In this document: piece by piece, positions 18,484 through 30,654 of the stretch | Layout: every line of letters begins with the position of its first letter | Numbering within the stretch: the first letter of the stretch is position 1 | Origin: Gammaproteobacteria bacterium | GTDB lineage: Bacteria > Pseudomonadota > Gammaproteobacteria > Pseudomonadales > Azotimanducaceae | DNA: 64,000 bases | Reading direction: 5' to 3' | Assembly (NCBI GenBank): GCA_021773565.1 | Contig: JAJFJZ010000020.1 | Location: 186,001 to 250,000, forward strand | The notes under the pieces: model-generated | Database searches by the model: none | The model's input: only the letters and a program-made list of their open reading frames with translations | What the model was told of the DNA's origin: nothing | Translations under genes and position numbers: made by a program

Positions 18484-19494
18484 ATGCAAGCCACCGATCG
18501 ACAGGTTATTGAACAGCTCTGCCTATGGCTACAGCAGGGAACTTCCTGTTGGCTGGCAACGGTCATTGAAACGTGGGGTTCGTCTCCCAGGCCGGTGGGC
18601 AGCTTACTGTGTTGCAATGCGGAGGGGCGTCTGGTGGGTTCACTTTCAGGTGGTTGCGTAGAAGATGATCTACTGGAACGTCTTACCCGCGGCGAACTTG
18701 CCAGCACGTCCGCCGAGTATTTCAAATATGGCATCAGTACAGACGAGACCGAACGGTTGGGCCTACCGTGCGGTGGCCATCTGCACATCGTAGTGGAACC
18801 AGTACACCCCGGGTCACTACCACAGTTTCAGGAAATACTGGAAGCGCTTAAGCAGCGCAGGTGTCTTGAGCGCAGCCTCACGCTCAATCAGCTTACGCAA
18901 GCCTTTAAATTGCGGGCTGTCGAGAGATTCGCAAATTTGGAGTTTAACGGAAAAACGCAGGAGCTCATTCAGACATTCGGGCCCCGGCACCAGTTGTTTA
19001 TTATTGGTGCCGGTATGGTTTCCTCTTATCTGGCTGGCATGGCCCAGGCACTGAATTATCTCGTAACTGTCTGCGATCCACGGCAGCAACTCATTGATGA
19101 TTTTGACCAGGAGGGCGTAACGCTTGTTTGTGACATGCCGGATGACGCCATTCGCAGACTCGCCGATGATGAGGCTACGGCAATTGTTGCCCTTACCCAC
19201 GATCCCAGGATAGATGATATGGGGCTTATGCAGGCCTTAAAGACCCGGGCATTTTACGTGGGCGCAATGGGTTCAAGAAAAACTTCAGAAAGCCGTCGGG
19301 AGAGATTACTGCAATTAAATGTTAGTCAAACGGAGATCGATACTTTACATGCGCCTATAGGCCTCCCCATCGGCAGTAAAACGCCTCCCGAAATAGCTAT
19401 ATCAATTCTTGCAGAAATAACTGCTGTACGTGCCAATAAACGCAAGGAATGTATCGTCTCTCTTCACAGCACAGAGCAGGCCCACTCAAACTAG
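18484..19494 (+). CDS. XdhC/CoxI family protein
   Basis: This 336-residue cytoplasmic protein has an N-terminal XdhC_CoxI domain (W-G-S-S-P-R-P-V-G-S, then G-G-C-V-E-D-D-L) and a C-terminal Rossmann domain (L-F-I-I-G-A-G-M-V) typical of XdhC proteins. XdhC binds the molybdenum cofactor and helps its sulfuration and insertion into xanthine dehydrogenase-type enzymes. No such enzyme is encoded in the window. It is followed with no gap by the MocA-like gene, the usual partner. Confidence 0.88.
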   Translation: MQATDRQVIEQLCLWLQQGTSCWLATVIETWGSSPRPVGSLLCCNAEGRLVGSLSGGCVEDDLLERLTRGELASTSAEYFKYGISTDETERLGLPCGGHLHIVVEPVHPGSLPQFQEILEALKQRRCLERSLTLNQLTQAFKLRAVERFANLEFNGKTQELIQTFGPRHQLFIIGAGMVSSYLAGMAQALNYLVTVCDPRQQLIDDFDQEGVTLVCDMPDDAIRRLADDEATAIVALTHDPRIDDMGLMQALKTRAFYVGAMGSRKTSESRRERLLQLNVSQTEIDTLHAPIGLPIGSKTPPEIAISILAEITAVRANKRKECIVSLHSTEQAHSN

Positions 19495-20085
19495 ATGCCT
19501 GGTGGCGCAATAATTCTTGCTGCAGGTTTTTCCAGGCGTTTTGGCTCGGATAAGCGTCAACACTTACTTGCAAACGGCGAACCACTCCTGATTGCAACCC
19601 TGAGTGTATATGTAAACACCGTTGACGAAACCGCAGTGCTGCTACGAGAAGAAGACCTGCAACTGGCATCCCTGATACGGCAATCATTCAGCAGTACGCG
19701 TTGCCCGGTTATTCTTACAACTGCAAAATCCCATTTGGGAATGGGTAACTCTATCGCAAGTGCTATTGGCCAGTTGAAAAGCTGGCAATATGCCATGATT
19801 GCACTGGGTGATATGCCCCGGGTAAAGCCGGAAACTATTCGTTGGGTAGAAGCCGAATTGCGCAAAGCGCGTAGCAATCAAAGCGCTAAAATAGTTCAGC
19901 CCTTTTATCAGAAAGACAAAGCCGGACATCCGGTGGGTTTCACTCGCGAACTATTCCCCGAACTGGAAGCTTTGCAGGGAGATTATGGCGCGAAACCAGT
20001 CCTTGAAAAACACGCCGGCGTGCTTGTACGAATAAATACAAATGATGCGGGAATTTTATGGGATATGGATAACAAACCTGCCTGA
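19495..20085 (+). CDS. MobA/MocA-like molybdenum cofactor nucleotidyltransferase
   Basis: This 196-residue protein starts with the NTP-transferase signature L-A-A-G-F-S-R-R-F-G-S-D-K-R-Q and has the second motif L-G-D-M-P-R at about residue 103. MocA-type enzymes add CMP to molybdopterin for xanthine dehydrogenase-family enzymes. The ATG directly follows the xdhC stop, so the two genes are one unit. The substrate nucleotide (CTP or GTP) cannot be read from the sequence; the XdhC partner favours cytidylyl transfer. Confidence 0.82.
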   Translation: MPGGAIILAAGFSRRFGSDKRQHLLANGEPLLIATLSVYVNTVDETAVLLREEDLQLASLIRQSFSSTRCPVILTTAKSHLGMGNSIASAIGQLKSWQYAMIALGDMPRVKPETIRWVEAELRKARSNQSAKIVQPFYQKDKAGHPVGFTRELFPELEALQGDYGAKPVLEKHAGVLVRINTNDAGILWDMDNKPA

Positions 20086-20246
20086 ACGCTCCAACCTGCC
20101 TTTCGTTTCTATAAAGATATCCTGATGTGCTGCTGAGAAAGCGACGGACAAGGCAACGAATGGTAAAGTGATCATTAATGCGTTGCCCAACAAGGGCTAA
20201 TTCTAGCCTGCGGTGGTAGCCTGGGCGCGCCCGGAGGTTTCTGGAG

Positions 20247-21203
20247 ATGACTTCAGCTGGTTCATACAATTCCCTTGTGGCTACCCGTTTCGCGTGCGCC
20301 ACCTTGGCGCTGATTGTTATGACAACGAAGGTGTACGCCAGCGAAAACAGTGTTCATTCCCATCCGCAAACTGCACCCGCAGGACCAATGGCGAATACGC
20401 GCTGTAACAATGCGCCGCCCACCCCCTACAATCCATCTTCGACGGAGCTTGAACGAGACAAAATCTATTCACTGCTTGCTTACGCTGTGGTCTACAAAGA
20501 CTGGCAGACCGACAACCGACGCGGATTCAACATTGGCAGCGTTTTGGTTGATCCCAATCAGGCTCCAGACCATCAATTGGTTTGCTGGGCCAGGAATTCT
20601 GTTGGTGTCACAAAAAATGCAACGCAGCACGGCGAAGTCAGGCTGCTCACCAACTATCTTGAAATTGCAGGAGTAAGAAGCGCAAAGGGACTGAAGCTCT
20701 ACACCACCCTGGAGCCGTGCGCGATGTGTTCGGGAATGATGACCCTGGTGTCGTTAAGGACGAGTATCTACGGACAGACCGATCCTCGCTTCGGCAAGGT
20801 GATGGAGCGCCTGGCGCTGGATTCACAAAATTTGCCAGAAGGCCACTGTCCCTACCCGCGCGGTGTGCAATCGGTAGCTGCGCAAGTGGCAATACGCGAG
20901 CGCCTGGATACGGCCTACGCGGCCGCCGGTAAGCCAGGCATTACCAGCTGGCTGGCCGGTGAAGCGGCGCGTACATTATTTGAGCAGGCCGCAAGCGAAC
21001 TTGCAGGTTACCAGGTACAGTTTGCCGAAAACCAGCGGGTCGTCGATCGAGCCCGTGCGTTTCTCGCAAAGGTGCCTTCGAAGTACACATCGCTTCCTTA
21101 TACCCGCGCCTGCGAAGAGCCCTGGGTGCAACAGGAGGGGCCGTTTTCTCTCAAAACCATGAGTGAAAGGGTGAAGCGTTGGGTGGAGCGAGTCTTCTAT
21201 TAG
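20247..21203 (+). CDS. Apparently exported zinc-dependent nucleoside/nucleic-acid deaminase-like protein
   Basis: This 318-residue protein has a deaminase-fold zinc site: His128 and Glu130 in Q-H-G-E, and P-C-A-M-C with Cys158 and Cys161. This matches the CDA/tRNA-adenosine/guanine deaminase superfamily. Unusually, the first 31 residues look like a signal peptide (hydrophobic stretch about 15-29, cleavage-like V-Y-A before S). A GGAGG nine bases before the ATG supports this start. A helical C-terminal region of about 120 residues follows the catalytic core. No immunity-like gene or secretion domain is adjacent. The deaminase call is firm; export and substrate are inference. Confidence 0.7.
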   Translation: MTSAGSYNSLVATRFACATLALIVMTTKVYASENSVHSHPQTAPAGPMANTRCNNAPPTPYNPSSTELERDKIYSLLAYAVVYKDWQTDNRRGFNIGSVLVDPNQAPDHQLVCWARNSVGVTKNATQHGEVRLLTNYLEIAGVRSAKGLKLYTTLEPCAMCSGMMTLVSLRTSIYGQTDPRFGKVMERLALDSQNLPEGHCPYPRGVQSVAAQVAIRERLDTAYAAAGKPGITSWLAGEAARTLFEQAASELAGYQVQFAENQRVVDRARAFLAKVPSKYTSLPYTRACEEPWVQQEGPFSLKTMSERVKRWVERVFY

Positions 21204-21230
21204 CCTGCATCCATCTATGCAAGGACCGTG

Positions 21231-22184
21231 TTAGAGGGATCTGGATGAATTACCCAGACGGCTCGCCCAATCCAGTTTACTTCTGCACGACTCATAAAAA
21301 CTGTGTTGTACCGGATACACCAGTTTAAGCGGATACTGGTATTTGCTGATAATTAATTCATCTCCGACACATAAATCCAGATCAATTTGGGAATCACAAC
21401 TCACCTGCGGTGTCGTGGTAGTTGCTTCTTTTACCACAAGTTTTATTTCCGAGTCTCCACGGATTACGAGTGGTCGGGAGGTAAGTGTGTGGGGAAACAT
21501 CGGAACAACAACTATCGCGTCCAGGTTGGGATGCATGATGGGCCCGCCTGCGGATAAGGCATAAGCGGTTGAGCCAGTAGGTGATGCGACGATAATGCCG
21601 TCCGAACGTTGCTCATACACCAGTTCATCATTCACATATAAGGCGAACTCCAACATGCGAGACATGGTGCCGGAATGCAATACCACATCATTCATTGCTG
21701 GTGTGGCGGCAAGCTGCTTGCCTGCCCGGCGCATACGCATATCGAGCAAAAAATGGTCTTCTGCGTAACACGCACCATCCAGCACCCCACCTACCTGGGA
21801 GTCAATATGCTCCGGGGAAATTGCGGACAGAAATCCCAGCCCTCCCCGGTTCACGCCCAATACCGGCAATCCGGAACTTGCAAGATCACGTGCAACGCCA
21901 AGCAATGATCCATCGCCACCCACCACGATCAATAAGTCACATAGAGACCCCAGCTCTTCTCGCCCGCATACAGAGATTCCTTCGATGCCCTTTAACGAAG
22001 CAGCCGATGCGCGCTCGACGACCAAACCCCGCCCTTTGGCAAGAATCAATCTGGCTACCCGACGCAAGGAATCGGCTACCAGAGGTTTGCCCTGACGGCC
22101 AACGAGTCCTATCGTGCCAAATTTATCACCTTGTTCTTTCTGCAACGCCACATGTGTACCCTCAATGTACAGGTGAGTATACAC
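21231..22184 (-). CDS. nadK: NAD kinase
   Basis: This 317-residue enzyme makes NADP from NAD and ATP in the cytoplasm. The family motifs are present: G-G-D-G-S-L-L-G near residue 90, N-R-G-G-L-G-F-L, and S-P-T-G-S-T-A-Y-A-L-S-A-G-G-P with the NAD-binding residues. Length is usual for proteobacteria. It lies 40 bases beyond the end of the coiled-coil gene in the same direction, so the two may be cotranscribed. Confidence 0.95.
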   Translation of the reverse strand: MYTHLYIEGTHVALQKEQGDKFGTIGLVGRQGKPLVADSLRRVARLILAKGRGLVVERASAASLKGIEGISVCGREELGSLCDLLIVVGGDGSLLGVARDLASSGLPVLGVNRGGLGFLSAISPEHIDSQVGGVLDGACYAEDHFLLDMRMRRAGKQLAATPAMNDVVLHSGTMSRMLEFALYVNDELVYEQRSDGIIVASPTGSTAYALSAGGPIMHPNLDAIVVVPMFPHTLTSRPLVIRGDSEIKLVVKEATTTTPQVSCDSQIDLDLCVGDELIISKYQYPLKLVYPVQHSFYESCRSKLDWASRLGNSSRSL

Positions 22185-22223
22185 AGCTAGTGAAGCCCTG
22201 ATTAGGTCTCGTATGCAAGAAAC

Positions 22224-23033
22224 TCAGGCCTTGGGTTCTCCCCTGAGTATTTGTTGCAAACGCAGTGAGCGTTGCTGTTCCATTCTCAGTTCTACCTTAA
22301 GCTGGTGTAATTCTTCCCGGTTCCTTTTTACCTGACTCAGGTATTCCTGTTGTTGTTTGACAAATTCATCCCTGAAATCGTTCTTGAGCGTCTCGATCTG
22401 AGAGCTATGCTGCCTGATAAGGTCCTGAAGGCTTATCCGCCCCGTATCACCAAAAGCCCGGTTTATTTTGCTTTCACAGGCTTGCTTATCCACTACCGGG
22501 ATTTCGGATGCCAAACAGGCACCCTGATTTAGCGGATCATTGGTGATGATCAAACCCAGATGATTTCGCCACAGGGCGCGTTGTACATTAGCAAGCGGGT
22601 TATCGGCGTCGTTCCCTGCGGGTTCCCACAGGTTTTTTGCTTGCCAGGAAATAGAACACTGGCTTCTGCAAGCAAGTCGGATGACACCGGTCCCAAAATC
22701 CGGGCCTGCCCCGGCGGTATCCATTAAATGCCTCAATGGGATGGAAAATTGCGGATCCGCAGCCCCATACTCATCGAATTGCAACTCGAAACATACCGCT
22801 CCACGCAGTGCAAGCCGACTGCTAACGGTAGCGTATACACATTGCACTTTCTCCGCCGCAAACTGCAACATCCGGTTGGCATTGCTCAAAATAGTCGAAA
22901 AATCAGAATATAACAGCTCTGCGCAAATCTCATTATTTCGCAAAATAAAGACGAGCTCATAATAGACCTGATTTTGCTTGCCAGTGGCCACTGCCGAATT
23001 AACCCCAATATTGTGAATGGATAAAGAGTGCAC
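22224..23033 (-). CDS. Coiled-coil protein of unknown function; true start unclear
   Basis: The frame from a GTG at 23033 gives 269 residues. The C-terminal 75 residues are a strong Glu/Gln/Lys/Arg-rich coiled coil. The central part has mixed alpha/beta character with no motif that I recognise. The coding signal continues upstream in the same frame to about 23120 (…G-F-I-P-L-Y-V-L-E-H-F-F-D-G-S-S-D-G-K-Y) without an ATG, GTG or TTG. An in-frame ATT near 23086 with an ACAGG just before it is one possible start; a lost start or one-base error is another. It is upstream of nadK on the same strand. Confidence 0.6.
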   Translation of the reverse strand: MHSLSIHNIGVNSAVATGKQNQVYYELVFILRNNEICAELLYSDFSTILSNANRMLQFAAEKVQCVYATVSSRLALRGAVCFELQFDEYGAADPQFSIPLRHLMDTAGAGPDFGTGVIRLACRSQCSISWQAKNLWEPAGNDADNPLANVQRALWRNHLGLIITNDPLNQGACLASEIPVVDKQACESKINRAFGDTGRISLQDLIRQHSSQIETLKNDFRDEFVKQQQEYLSQVKRNREELHQLKVELRMEQQRSLRLQQILRGEPKA

Positions 23034-23250
23034 ATATTTTCCATCAGATGACCCGTCAAAGAAGTGCTCCAGTACGTATAGCGGAATGAAGCCTGTCTCA
23101 TTTTGACCAGATATTGGCGTAAACTCACGACGCCAAAATTAGAAATATTTTATATTAATATCGTAACTATTTGTTTATTAACATTATTAATTTCTGGCAT
23201 GTTTACTGCAACCCTATTACCAAAGCAGCTTATTACCGTGGATTAAAATC

Positions 23251-23547
23251 ATGCAGAACACTCTGGATACGGCAAAAAAAATTGTGTTGGGGCTTTTTGG
23301 AATTGGCTTTTTATTACTTGGACTGCTGAGTGTTGTCGTGCCTGTGCTACCAGGATTTGTATTTTTGATTATCGCTGCCGCCTGCTTTGCGAGTATTTCC
23401 GAGCGGGCCCGCCTGGTGCTGCGCAGCTGGTATTACCAGCACCGGCTAAAGCACATTCCCAATGATACTCACGGATTAAGTATTGCTGAAAAAGCCAAAC
23501 TCAAATTCCTGCAACTGAGTGCAGAAGTATTACGCTGGTTCAAATAA
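23251..23547 (+). CDS. Small inner-membrane protein, DUF454 (YbaN)-like
   Basis: This 98-residue protein has two closely spaced hydrophobic segments (about residues 12-30 and 33-50) joined by V-P-V-L-P-G, then A-A-A-C-F-A-S, and a basic amphipathic tail. That order (G-L-L…V-L-P-G…A-A-A-C-F-A) is the pattern of the YbaN/DUF454 family, whose function is unknown. It stands alone, divergent from the coiled-coil gene. Confidence 0.7.
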   Translation: MQNTLDTAKKIVLGLFGIGFLLLGLLSVVVPVLPGFVFLIIAAACFASISERARLVLRSWYYQHRLKHIPNDTHGLSIAEKAKLKFLQLSAEVLRWFK

Positions 23548-23560
23548 GGGTATTGCTCCG

Positions 23561-23574
23561 CACAAAGCTTTGTG
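23561..23574. promoter_or_regulatory. 14-bp perfect palindrome CACAAAGCTTTGTG
   Basis: A perfect 14-base palindrome, CACAAAGCTTTGTG, lies in the gap between the YbaN-like gene and the TPR gene, 45 bases before the ATG of the latter. It has no loop and no T-run, so it is not a terminator. It is the size of a dimeric regulator's operator. No regulator can be named from it. Confidence 0.3.
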
Positions 23575-23618
23575 TAAGGTTGGTAGCTCAAATATCAACC
23601 CGGGTGGTATAGCCAGAC

Positions 23619-25199
23619 ATGAAGCGACTATTGACTATTCTTTTGTTCGGCACATTGCTAGCCAGTGTTACCGGTGCCAATGAAACGGAGCGTGGTAACG
23701 TAGGCTCCATCAGCTTTCCCAGTTCGGCATCCGGTGAAGCACAAGCACATTTCCTGCGCGGTGTTAGCATATTACATAGCTTCGGCTGGAAGCAGGCGAG
23801 ACTGGAATTTCAGGCAGCTCAAAAAATTGACCCAAATTTCGCACTCGCCTATTGGGGCGAGTCACTGTGTTATAACCACCCGCTGATTAGCGAATGGGAT
23901 CGCGAAACGCCAACAGCCATCCTCAGCAAGCTGGGCAAGAATCTTAAGGAACGCCTGTCAAAGGCACCGACAGAGCGCGAAAAAGGATTTATACGTGCGG
24001 TAGACGCCCTGTTTTTTGGCGATGGCGACACACAAGTTCGACGGACTGCATACATGCATGTTATGCGCGCCATGCATAAGCAGTATCCCCAGGACGATGA
24101 AATCGCTGCTTTTTATGCCTTATCCCTGTTGATGTCCGCAGGGCCAGCTGGCGACGGCAGTCATCGTAGCAACATCCTTGCGGGTTCCATTGCGATGGGC
24201 ATAACAGCGCGTAATCCAAATCACCCCGGTGCAGTCCATTACACCATTCATGCCTTTGACGATCCGGTGCATGCGCCGCTGGCATTGCCTGCTGCATATG
24301 TCTTTGCCGACATTGCTGCAGCAGTTTCTCACGCGAGGCACATGCCTACCCATATATTTATTCAACACGGGCTGTGGGACCTCGTTGCCTCCCAGAACCA
24401 GTCCGCATACGACGCAGCATTAGCGCTCTATGAGCCGGGAGACAAGGTGGGTGACATGGTGCATGCACTGGACTGGGGGCAATATGGTGAACTACAAAGG
24501 GGCGACATAGAGCGCGCTCGACTCTGGATTAGTCGAATGGAAAAAATACTCCAAAAGGCGCCCGAACAACCCCGTGCCCAGGGTACTTACAACAATGTTC
24601 GTGCAAGAATAATTATAGAAACGGGCGACTGGCTTGTGTCTGCAGTCACCGCCGAATCTTCCGGGCCCGAATTATTGGCAACCGGGCTTAGTGCCGTAAA
24701 ACTGAACGAGTTGGAAGTAGCACAACAGGCGGCAGATCGTCTGGGCGAACTTGCCGCCGAAATGGCAAGTCAGAATAAGGACAGCTCCTATTATTCGCAA
24801 AGCAACAAAATGTTGGTAATTATGCAAAAAGAGGTAGCAGGCGTACTCACCATCGCACGGGGTGACCAGGAAGCCGGGCTGGCAATTCTAAAGAGCGCCG
24901 TTGAACTTACAGAAACCATGCGACCGCCTAACGGCGCACCCAACCCCTTAAAACCGCCACACGAACTCTATGCTGAAGCACTGCTGGAGGCTGGCAATGT
25001 CAGCCAGGCGCTGGATGCGTATAACAGCTCACTTGCCAGGACAGCTAACCGCACCCTCTCGCTTGCAGGCGCGGCACGGGCGCATAAAGCATTGGGCAAC
25101 AAAATCGCAGCGAGGGAAAATTACCAAAAACTGGCCGCTATTCTGGGTGAACGGGACATTCCCCTAAGCGCAGAAGTGCGTAGCGAAACGGGTTCCTAG
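23619..25199 (+). CDS. Exported TPR protein with conserved-looking histidine motifs
   Basis: This 526-residue protein begins with a signal peptide (M-K-R-L-L-T-I-L-L-F-G-T-L-L-A-S-V-T-G-A). TPR-like helical pairs occupy the N-terminal (residues about 45-90) and C-terminal (about 370-515) parts. The middle has two histidine-rich segments, H-P-G-A-V-H-Y-T-I-H-A-F-D-D-P and A-R-H-M-P-T-H-I-F-I-Q-H-G, about 50 residues apart, which could bind a metal or heme. I recognise no enzyme family. It converges on nirS, and a strong hairpin overlaps its stop codon. Confidence 0.65.
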   Translation: MKRLLTILLFGTLLASVTGANETERGNVGSISFPSSASGEAQAHFLRGVSILHSFGWKQARLEFQAAQKIDPNFALAYWGESLCYNHPLISEWDRETPTAILSKLGKNLKERLSKAPTEREKGFIRAVDALFFGDGDTQVRRTAYMHVMRAMHKQYPQDDEIAAFYALSLLMSAGPAGDGSHRSNILAGSIAMGITARNPNHPGAVHYTIHAFDDPVHAPLALPAAYVFADIAAAVSHARHMPTHIFIQHGLWDLVASQNQSAYDAALALYEPGDKVGDMVHALDWGQYGELQRGDIERARLWISRMEKILQKAPEQPRAQGTYNNVRARIIIETGDWLVSAVTAESSGPELLATGLSAVKLNELEVAQQAADRLGELAAEMASQNKDSSYYSQSNKMLVIMQKEVAGVLTIARGDQEAGLAILKSAVELTETMRPPNGAPNPLKPPHELYAEALLEAGNVSQALDAYNSSLARTANRTLSLAGAARAHKALGNKIAARENYQKLAAILGERDIPLSAEVRSETGS

Positions 25200-25209
25200 C
25201 CCGTTTCGC
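25183..25209. terminator. Perfect 10-bp hairpin between convergent genes
   Basis: The arms GCGAAACGGG (25183-25192) and CCCGTTTCGC (25200-25209) are perfect complements around a 7-base loop that contains the stop codon of the TPR gene. It lies 28 bases from the end of nirS on the other strand. No T-run follows on either side, so it may act as a bidirectional terminator or as a 3'-end stabiliser. Confidence 0.55.
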
Positions 25210-25236
25210 AGGACGCTGTTTCATTGCCCGGGTGTG

Positions 25237-29549
<4,313 letters not shown>

Positions 29550-29599
29550 CCAGACTATTTACAACTGTTAGATTATCCACCCCTCCACGCATTCGGACA

Positions 29600-29637
29600 C
29601 CTAGTAGTTTCCCCTAGGCCTGGTAGTTTCCCCTGGG
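29600..29637. promoter_or_regulatory. Tandem 19-bp imperfect-palindrome repeat, probable operator
   Basis: Two abutting 19-base copies, CCTAGTAGTTTCCCCTAGG (29600-29618) and CCTGGTAGTTTCCCCTGGG (29619-29637), differ at two bases. The first copy is itself an inverted repeat, CCTAG-N9-CTAGG. The differences change the outer arms of both ends in step. The pair lies between the divergent receptor-nirS and nor operons, 51 bases before the former's ATG and 95 bases before the latter's. No FNR/DNR-type TTGAT-N4-ATCAA box is visible in this gap. The binding protein is unknown. Confidence 0.6.
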
Positions 29638-29731
29638 AAAGGAAAGGCCGGCGAACCCAAAACCTTCGGAAATCCCGTATACAAAACTGGCTACCTATTG
29701 CGTTTAGTGAGTAGGGGATGGGAAAAACTTT

Positions 29732-30058
29732 ATGATTGAAGCTGTGGAAGCACAAAGAATAGCATTATCTGCGCTCTCTGCGGGTGCTGTGGTGATATTT
29801 GGTGCCATGTATGCAATCTTTCTGGCGCTTGGCAATCTCAATGATAATGCAATTTTACGTTTGGTAGGCAACTGCGCCTATCTTCTATTGGCGGTCAGCG
29901 TCTGCTTTTTGGCCTATTTTCTCCAACTCTATAACTGGTGGCTGGTGCTGGTAGCCACACTTCTTGTCGGTTATTTTGCCGCACCAAGAATGATCTGGAG
30001 AATCTGTGTAGAAGTTCACCAGGAAGACAATCAAACACTGGAGGTGTTGCCAAAATGA
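29732..30058 (+). CDS. Small membrane protein at the head of the nor operon
   Basis: This 108-residue protein has about three hydrophobic segments (residues 13-35, 42-60 and 66-85) and a charged C-terminal tail ending in Q-E-D-N-Q-T-L-E-V-L-P-K. Its stop overlaps the ATG of norC (ATGA), so the two are translationally coupled. I do not recognise a family. By place it could be an assembly or stability factor for nitric oxide reductase, in the way NorE or NorF are, but sequence similarity to these is not evident to me. Confidence 0.6.
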   Translation: MIEAVEAQRIALSALSAGAVVIFGAMYAIFLALGNLNDNAILRLVGNCAYLLLAVSVCFLAYFLQLYNWWLVLVATLLVGYFAAPRMIWRICVEVHQEDNQTLEVLPK

Positions 30059-30654
30059 ATACAGATCCCTGGTGGTCGAGTGAAAACTTTTGGCGTAAAA
30101 GCGCCATTTTTGTAACCGCCTTTATGGCCTTGATACTCATCGGCCTAACTTTCCACACCGTATCAGTTATCGTTGCCGGTACTGAACGTGTGCCCGCTTA
30201 TGCTGTAATAAATAACCGTATTGACTACGTATTTAACAAGGAACGCAATTTTCAGGTCCCGAAAATCGGCGCGGAAGCGCCACTGTTTGGAAAGAAACTC
30301 ACCGAGAGTGAGGCCTATGACCTGGTTACCCTGGGAAAACTGACAGTGCAGTCAAAAAATTGTATGAACTGCCATACCATGCTCGGCAATGGCGCGTATT
30401 ATGCGCCGGATCTCACCAAAGCGTGGCTTGATCCTGGCTGGGGTACAGAAGCCAGTCGTGAACAGTTAATGACCAACTTCCTGCTCGATCCGGTAGGTAA
30501 TGCGCGTACCTACGGTTCGGGAAGACGCATGCCTAACCTCAACATAACCGAGCCAGAAGCAAAAGGCATTATCGCATTTTTGAAGTGGATGTCCTCGATA
30601 GATACCAACGGCTTTCCAGCCAATTTTGATCCGATTAAACAAGGAGAGGAGTAA
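30055..30654 (+). CDS. norC: Nitric oxide reductase subunit C (membrane-anchored cytochrome c)
   Basis: This 199-residue subunit passes electrons to NorB. It has one N-terminal membrane anchor (about residues 17-40) and one heme c site, C103-M-N-C106-H107, followed by G-N-G-A-Y-Y-A-P-D-L, a NorC signature. The likely axial Met is in G-R-R-M-P-N-L. The ATG at 30055 is chosen because it overlaps the previous stop and gives the normal NorC N-terminus. The next gene overlaps by one base (TAATG). Confidence 0.95.
   Translation: MNTDPWWSSENFWRKSAIFVTAFMALILIGLTFHTVSVIVAGTERVPAYAVINNRIDYVFNKERNFQVPKIGAEAPLFGKKLTESEAYDLVTLGKLTVQSKNCMNCHTMLGNGAYYAPDLTKAWLDPGWGTEASREQLMTNFLLDPVGNARTYGSGRRMPNLNITEPEAKGIIAFLKWMSSIDTNGFPANFDPIKQGEE

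Noticed and set aside
18384-18788. 134-codon minus-strand frame at the start of xdhC
   Set aside because: It overlaps the clear XdhC N-terminal domain and shows no family features.
20247-21203. Polymorphic toxin of the deaminase class
   Set aside because: It lacks a trafficking domain, repeats and an adjacent immunity gene; an exported enzyme is the simpler view.
29550-29731. FNR/DNR (TTGAT-N4-ATCAA) box expected before nirS and norC
   Set aside because: No match good enough was found in the gap; only the tandem 19-bp repeat stands out.
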